This document shows, piece by piece, positions 13,920 through 17,198 of a DNA stretch of 17,198 bases. Source of the stretch: Hyphomicrobiales bacterium (GTDB lineage: Bacteria > Pseudomonadota > Alphaproteobacteria > Rhizobiales > Xanthobacteraceae); the NCBI GenBank assembly GCA_016210825.1, contig JACQTM010000215.1, positions 1 to 17,198 of the forward strand, in the 5' to 3' direction. Numbering within the stretch: the stretch's first letter is position 1; every line of letters begins with the position of its first letter. The notes below the pieces were generated by a model. The model saw only the letters and a program-made list of their open reading frames with translations, made no database searches and was not told where the DNA came from. Both the position numbers and the translations under genes were made by a program.

Positions 13920-14981
13920 TCAGTGACCTTTTGTCGGGACCGCGCTGCCAATGAGCCCGGTCAGGTTGAAGACACGCTTGGGGACGATCTCGCCGCGGTC
14001 CACTTCGGCAAGGGCTACGAGACGGCCCGATGCCGTGACGTAAACCGTGCCGCGGAAGATGGGAGCATCCCGTCCGCGCATGAGAACGGCTTGGCCCCTC
14101 TGGAGCCTGGCCGCATCTGCACCGCTGACGGCCTGCGCCGGGATGTCGTCCAGCGCGGTCTCTACGGGCAGTAGCGCGTCGGCAAGATTAACCTCGCCGG
14201 CGGCGGCTCTATGACATAAAGCCGTAAGTTGTTCCAGCGAAATCATTTCCGCCGCTCCAAAGGGGCCGACCGCGTTACGCCGGAGCGCGCACACATGACC
14301 ATAGCAGCCGAGAATACGGCCAATATCGCGGGCAAGCGCGCGCACATAGGTACCCTTGCCGCATTCGGCTTCAAAAATCGCATGGTCTCCATCCGGCATG
14401 GAAACGAGCGCGAGGCGGTCGATTTCGACGATCCGGCTCGTCAAATCGACAGCCTCTCCATCGCGCGCGAGATCATAAGCGCGCTCGCCCTCGACCTTGA
14501 TCGCCGAAAAGCGGGGCGGGACCTGGGCGATGGCGCCGGTGAATTGCGGCAGGATCGAATTGATCGCGTCGGCGGTCGGGCGCGTGTCGCTGGTTGCCAC
14601 AATGCGGCCCTCGGCGTCGTCGGTGTCGCGCTCCTCGCCCCAGCGCGCCGTGAACATGTAAGTCTTGCGGCCGTCCATCACGAACGGCACGGTCTTGGTT
14701 GCCTCGCCGAGCGCAATCGGCAGGCAACCTGAGGCAAGCGGGTCGAGTGTACCGGCATGCCCCGCGCGCCGCGCGCCGAATAGGCGCTTGACCACCGAAA
14801 CTGCGTGCGTCGAGGTCATGCCGATTGGCTTGTCGAGCACGACCCAGCCATGGATGTCGCGCTTCTCGCGCCTGACTTGTCTCTGCCTTCCCCCATGCGG
14901 GGGAGGGTTGGGGAGTGAAGTGTCAACCTCCCCCGTAAGGGGGGAGGTGATAGTATTTTTGTTTGACATTGCTTTATTCAT
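13920..14981 (-). CDS. truB: tRNA pseudouridine(55) synthase TruB, with a repeat-encoded N-terminal extension
   Basis: 353 residues if started at the ATG at 14979-14981, which overlaps the rbfA 3' end (rbfA TAA at 14974-14976); ATGs at 14987 and 14969 are also possible. TruB makes pseudouridine 55 in the tRNA T-loop. The core begins RDIHGWVVLDKPIGMTSTHAV; catalytic Asp80 lies in AGHAGTLDPLASG; KTYMFTARWGEERDTDDAEG, VPPRFSAIKVEGERAYDLAR and CGKGTYVRALARDIG follow, then a PUA-like tail (RGTVYVTASGRLVALAEVD). Residues about 11-35 (ITSPLTGEVDTSLPNPPPHG onward) are the translation of a palindromic DNA repeat (14886-14948). No start codon exists between that repeat and the core, so the repeat must be translated. 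Ribosome sites are weak at all three ATGs, suggesting coupling to rbfA. Confidence 0.93.
   Translation of the reverse strand: MNKAMSNKNTITSPLTGEVDTSLPNPPPHGGRQRQVRREKRDIHGWVVLDKPIGMTSTHAVSVVKRLFGARRAGHAGTLDPLASGCLPIALGEATKTVPFVMDGRKTYMFTARWGEERDTDDAEGRIVATSDTRPTADAINSILPQFTGAIAQVPPRFSAIKVEGERAYDLARDGEAVDLTSRIVEIDRLALVSMPDGDHAIFEAECGKGTYVRALARDIGRILGCYGHVCALRRNAVGPFGAAEMISLEQLTALCHRAAAGEVNLADALLPVETALDDIPAQAVSGADAARLQRGQAVLMRGRDAPIFRGTVYVTASGRLVALAEVDRGEIVPKRVFNLTGLIGSAVPTKGH
14886..14948. repeat. Paired-hairpin palindromic repeat inside the 5' part of truB
   Basis: Two hairpins in tandem. The first, 14886-14907, is CCTTCCCCC, loop ATGC, GGGGGAGGG (9 bp with one T-G pair). The second, 14927-14947, is CCTCCCCC, loop GTAAG, GGGGGAGG (8 bp). 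The arms of the two can also pair with each other (GGGGAGGGTTG with CAACCTCCCC). The form 'ccctccccc-gcatg-gggggaggg' is seen in mobile palindromic repeats of Bradyrhizobium-like genomes. It lies wholly in coding sequence and is in frame. Confidence 0.7.
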
Positions 14982-15390
14982 TCTCATTGCCGTCACTTGC
15001 GAGATCGCGGCGAACCGCTGGCGTTCGCAAAAGTTTCTCGATGCGCTCTGCTTCGCCGAATCGCTCATCGATGCGGAATCGAATCTCAGGCGCAAATTTC
15101 AAATTAACGCGGCGCGCAATCTCGCCGCGCAGAAACTTCGCATTGCGCGTGAATGCATCCACGACCTCGTCGGCGTCGCGACCGCCGAGCGGCATCACGT
15201 AAATGGTTGCGAGCCGCAGGTCGGCAGTCATGCGCACCTCGGGTATCGTGACGAGATGACCTTCGATCACCGGATCATGCACCTCGCCGCGCGTTAGCAT
15301 CTCGGCGAGTGCATGGCGCACCAGTTCACCAACGCGCAATTGGCGTTGCGAGCCGCCGGAGCCTGTCTCGCGATGTTGTTTGTGCCGCAT
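14974..15390 (-). CDS. rbfA: Ribosome-binding factor A (30S maturation factor)
   Basis: 138 residues from the ATG at 15388-15390, with GGATCACTC just upstream. The frame is open to 15480, but the added residues translate a repeat element. RbfA is a KH-like protein binding 16S helix 1 during late 30S maturation and cold adaptation. Visible: QRQLRVGELVRHALAEMLTRG, VIEGHLVTIPEVRMTADLRLATIYVMPLG (strand-helix core), and APEIRFRIDERFGEAERIEKLL, matching the family 'P.i.F..D.s...a.rI..ll' end. It lies between infB (139 bases) and truB (overlapping), the standard order. Confidence 0.96.
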   Translation of the reverse strand: MRHKQHRETGSGGSQRQLRVGELVRHALAEMLTRGEVHDPVIEGHLVTIPEVRMTADLRLATIYVMPLGGRDADEVVDAFTRNAKFLRGEIARRVNLKFAPEIRFRIDERFGEAERIEKLLRTPAVRRDLASDGNENE

Positions 15391-15411
15391 GAGTGATCCA
15401 AAACTTGTTTT

Positions 15412-15483
15412 GTCATGAGCGGGGTTGTCCCGGCCATCCACGGCCTCAAGCAGTGAATCCCCCGGCACAAAGCCGGGCATGAC
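15412..15483. repeat. REP-like palindromic element between infB and rbfA
   Basis: A 72-base unit bounded by inverted ends GTCATG (15412-15417) and CATGAC (15478-15483). Near the right end is the stem CCCGGC/GCCGGG around ACAAA. The left part reads GTTGTCCCGGCCATCCACGG, which resembles a frequent intergenic repeat of Bradyrhizobium and Rhodopseudomonas. It fills most of the infB-rbfA gap and may shape the mRNA between them. Confidence 0.6.
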
Positions 15484-15529
15484 TGTGGAAAGGCGGAGTC
15501 AAATTAGAGCGCAGGCTTGAGATTTGGAC

Positions 15530-17198
15530 TCACAGACTGCGTTGAATCTGCTCCACCCGGTAGCATTCGATAACGTCGCCGACCCGCATGTCCTGATAAT
15601 TCTCGAAGGCCATGCCGCATTCCTGGCCGGTGGTCACTTCCCTAGCGTCGTCCTTAAAACGTTTGAGCTGCGAAAGCTTGCCTTCGTGGACAACGACGTT
15701 GTCGCGGATCAGCCGTACATTGGCGCCGCGCTCGACGGTGCCATCGGTGACGCGGCAGCCGGCAACCTTGCCGACCTTCGAGACCGTGAAAATTTCGAGG
15801 ATCTGCGCGTTTCCAAGCATGGTTTCGCGCAACGTCGGGGCGAGCAAGCCCGACATCGCTTTTTTCACGTCATCCACGAGGTCGTAGATGATGTTGTAGT
15901 AGCGGATCTCTGTTCCGGTACGCTCGGCTGCGTCCCGTGCTTCCTTGTGGGCGCGCACATTGAAGCCGATGATGGCGGCGCCGGAGGATTCCGCGAGCGT
16001 GACATCGGACTCGGTGATACCGCCAACGCCGGAAAGAATGACGCGGGCACCGACCTCGTCGGTTCCAAGCTTATCAAGCGCGCCGATGATCGCTTCCAAC
16101 GAGCCCTGCACATCGGCCTTGATCACCAGCGGAAATTCCTTGCGGCCGGCGGTCTTGAGCTGCGACATCATCTGCTCGAGCGAACCGCGCATGCCGGTCG
16201 AACGGGCAGCCATCTTTTCACGCTTCTGGCGGGCGCGGTAATCGGTGACTTCGCGCGCGCGTCCCTCGCTCTCGACAACCGCGAGGCGGTCGCCCGCATC
16301 TGGAGTGCCATTGAAGCCGAGTACCTCGACGGGAACGGACGGCCCCGCTTCCTGTACGGGCTCGCCGGTATCGGCGACAAGCGCTCGCACACGTCCCCAC
16401 TCGGCCCCAGCGACGATGATGTCGCCGCCCCGTAATGTTCCGCGCTGCACGAGCACGGTCGCGACCGGACCGCGGCCACGGTCGAGTTTGGCCTCGATCA
16501 CCGTACCCTCGGCCGGACGGCCCGGATTGGCCTTCAGATCGAGGATTTCCGACTGCAGGCTGATCGTCTCAAGGAGGCGATCGAGATTGAGCTTCTTTGT
16601 GGCGGACACTTCGACGTCGAGCACGTCGCCGCCAAGCGATTCGACCTGCACCTCGTGTTGCAACAGATCAGTGCGCACGCGCTCGGCCTTGGCGTCAGGC
16701 TTGTCCATTTTGTTGATGGCGACGATCATCGGCACCTTCGCCGCCTTGGCGTGCTGAATAGCCTCGACGGTCTGCGGCTTGACGCCGTCATCAGCGGCGA
16801 CCACGAGCACGACGATATCGGTTACCTTGGCGCCGCGGGCGCGCATCGCCGTGAACGCGGCATGACCCGGTGTGTCGATGAACGTGACCTTGCCGCCTGT
16901 TGGCGAAGTGACCTGATAGGCGCCGATATGCTGGGTGATGCCACCAGCTTCGCCGGCGGCGACCTCGGTCGAGCGAATGGCGTCGAGCAGTGACGTCTTG
17001 CCGTGGTCAACGTGGCCCATGATAGTGACGATCGGCGCGCGCGGTTTTGCGACGTGTTCGGTTGTATCGGTCAGGCTTGCCAGGATTTCGTTTTCGATAT
17101 CGTAATCGGATTGCAGAACGGGCGTATGGCCCATTTCTTCGACGATCAACGCCGCGGTTTCCTGGTCGATACTCTGGTTGATGGTCGCCATCATACCG
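15530..17198 (-). CDS. infB: Translation initiation factor IF-2, C-terminal part (5' end outside window)
   Basis: About 555 codons are visible; alphaproteobacterial IF-2 usually exceeds 800, and the frame continues past the window edge, so the first Met visible (17192-17194) is internal. IF-2 is the GTPase that places initiator fMet-tRNA on the 30S subunit and promotes subunit joining. Visible: the end of the IF2_N-type segment (ETAALIVEEMGHTPV), then the G domain with G1 GHVDHGKTSLLD, G3 DTPGHAAF, G4 NKMDKPDA and G5 SATKKLNLD. Domain II (GRGPVATVLVQRGTLRGGD), domain III (PLVIKADVQGSLEAI, FNVRAHKEARDAAERTG) and the C2 fMet-tRNA domain (GKVAGCRVTDGTVERGA; GQECGMAFENYQDMRVGDVIE) follow. It heads rbfA-truB-rpsO. 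Confidence 0.98.
   Translation of the reverse strand, partial: GMMATINQSIDQETAALIVEEMGHTPVLQSDYDIENEILASLTDTTEHVAKPRAPIVTIMGHVDHGKTSLLDAIRSTEVAAGEAGGITQHIGAYQVTSPTGGKVTFIDTPGHAAFTAMRARGAKVTDIVVLVVAADDGVKPQTVEAIQHAKAAKVPMIVAINKMDKPDAKAERVRTDLLQHEVQVESLGGDVLDVEVSATKKLNLDRLLETISLQSEILDLKANPGRPAEGTVIEAKLDRGRGPVATVLVQRGTLRGGDIIVAGAEWGRVRALVADTGEPVQEAGPSVPVEVLGFNGTPDAGDRLAVVESEGRAREVTDYRARQKREKMAARSTGMRGSLEQMMSQLKTAGRKEFPLVIKADVQGSLEAIIGALDKLGTDEVGARVILSGVGGITESDVTLAESSGAAIIGFNVRAHKEARDAAERTGTEIRYYNIIYDLVDDVKKAMSGLLAPTLRETMLGNAQILEIFTVSKVGKVAGCRVTDGTVERGANVRLIRDNVVVHEGKLSQLKRFKDDAREVTTGQECGMAFENYQDMRVGDVIECYRVEQIQRSL

Noticed and set aside
15524..16435. 303-codon open frame on the plus strand
   Set aside because: Antisense to infB, whose GTPase and C-terminal motifs are clear on the other strand.
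1..17198. CRISPR array, tRNA/rRNA genes, transposase, integrase or known defence operon
   Set aside because: I saw no regular repeat-spacer pattern, cloverleaf, rRNA sequence or mobile-element protein. The caspase-like gene alone is not enough to call a defence system.

Overview
The window looks like chromosomal DNA of a high-GC alphaproteobacterium, most likely order Hyphomicrobiales (Rhizobiales), near Bradyrhizobium or Xanthobacteraceae. Three things point there: an Irr-type Fur regulator with the GCPWHDV haem motif, the irr / fabA-fabB-fabI neighbourhood, and the order infB-rbfA-truB-rpsO-pnp together with several palindromic intergenic repeats. The taxon is inferred from gene content and order, not from a search.

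Layout. 1-300: 3' end of an enoyl-CoA hydratase gene. 336-1613 (-): an exported trypsin-fold protein whose catalytic His and Ser are both replaced. 1756-2556 (+): a MoeB/ThiF/HesA-type adenylyltransferase. 2565-2924 (-): a small exported protein of unknown function. 3001-5798: an accessory patch holding a decayed copy of the 3' end of the 2-hydroxyacid dehydrogenase gene, an exported caspase-like (C14) protein with an AT-rich C-terminal half, a possibly frameshifted small ORF, and a Pro/Ala-rich exported protein with a Gly-Tyr-Gln tail. 5791-6792 (-): the intact D-2-hydroxyacid dehydrogenase. 6923-7525 (+): an exported SH3-repeat protein. 7604-8107 (-): irr. 8296-11158 (+): fabA, fabB and fabI, the unsaturated fatty-acid branch plus enoyl-ACP reductase. 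11233-17198 (-): a translation/RNA-processing block, infB (5' end outside the window), rbfA, truB, rpsO, pnp.

How the parts work together. FabA makes and isomerises the 10-carbon enoyl intermediate, FabB elongates the cis product, and FabI reduces trans-enoyl-ACPs. Irr is read divergently from fabA and would couple iron/haem status to transcription. IF-2, RbfA, TruB, S15 and PNPase form the classic initiation / 30S maturation / tRNA modification / RNA decay cluster. A stem-loop terminator follows rpsO, and a hairpin sits just before the pnp start.

Most notable: pnp carries one in-frame UAG at codon 336 (12388-12390), while the sequence on both sides stays fully PNPase-like. Two other genes here (fabI and the 336-1613 gene) end in UAG, so codon reassignment is unlikely; a nonsense mutation or a base-call error is the likely cause. 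Other points: a palindromic repeat translated inside the N-terminus of TruB; the direct duplication of the dehydrogenase 3' end on both sides of the caspase/Gly-Tyr cargo; and the catalytically dead trypsin-like protein. I see no tRNA, rRNA, CRISPR array, transposase or integrase.
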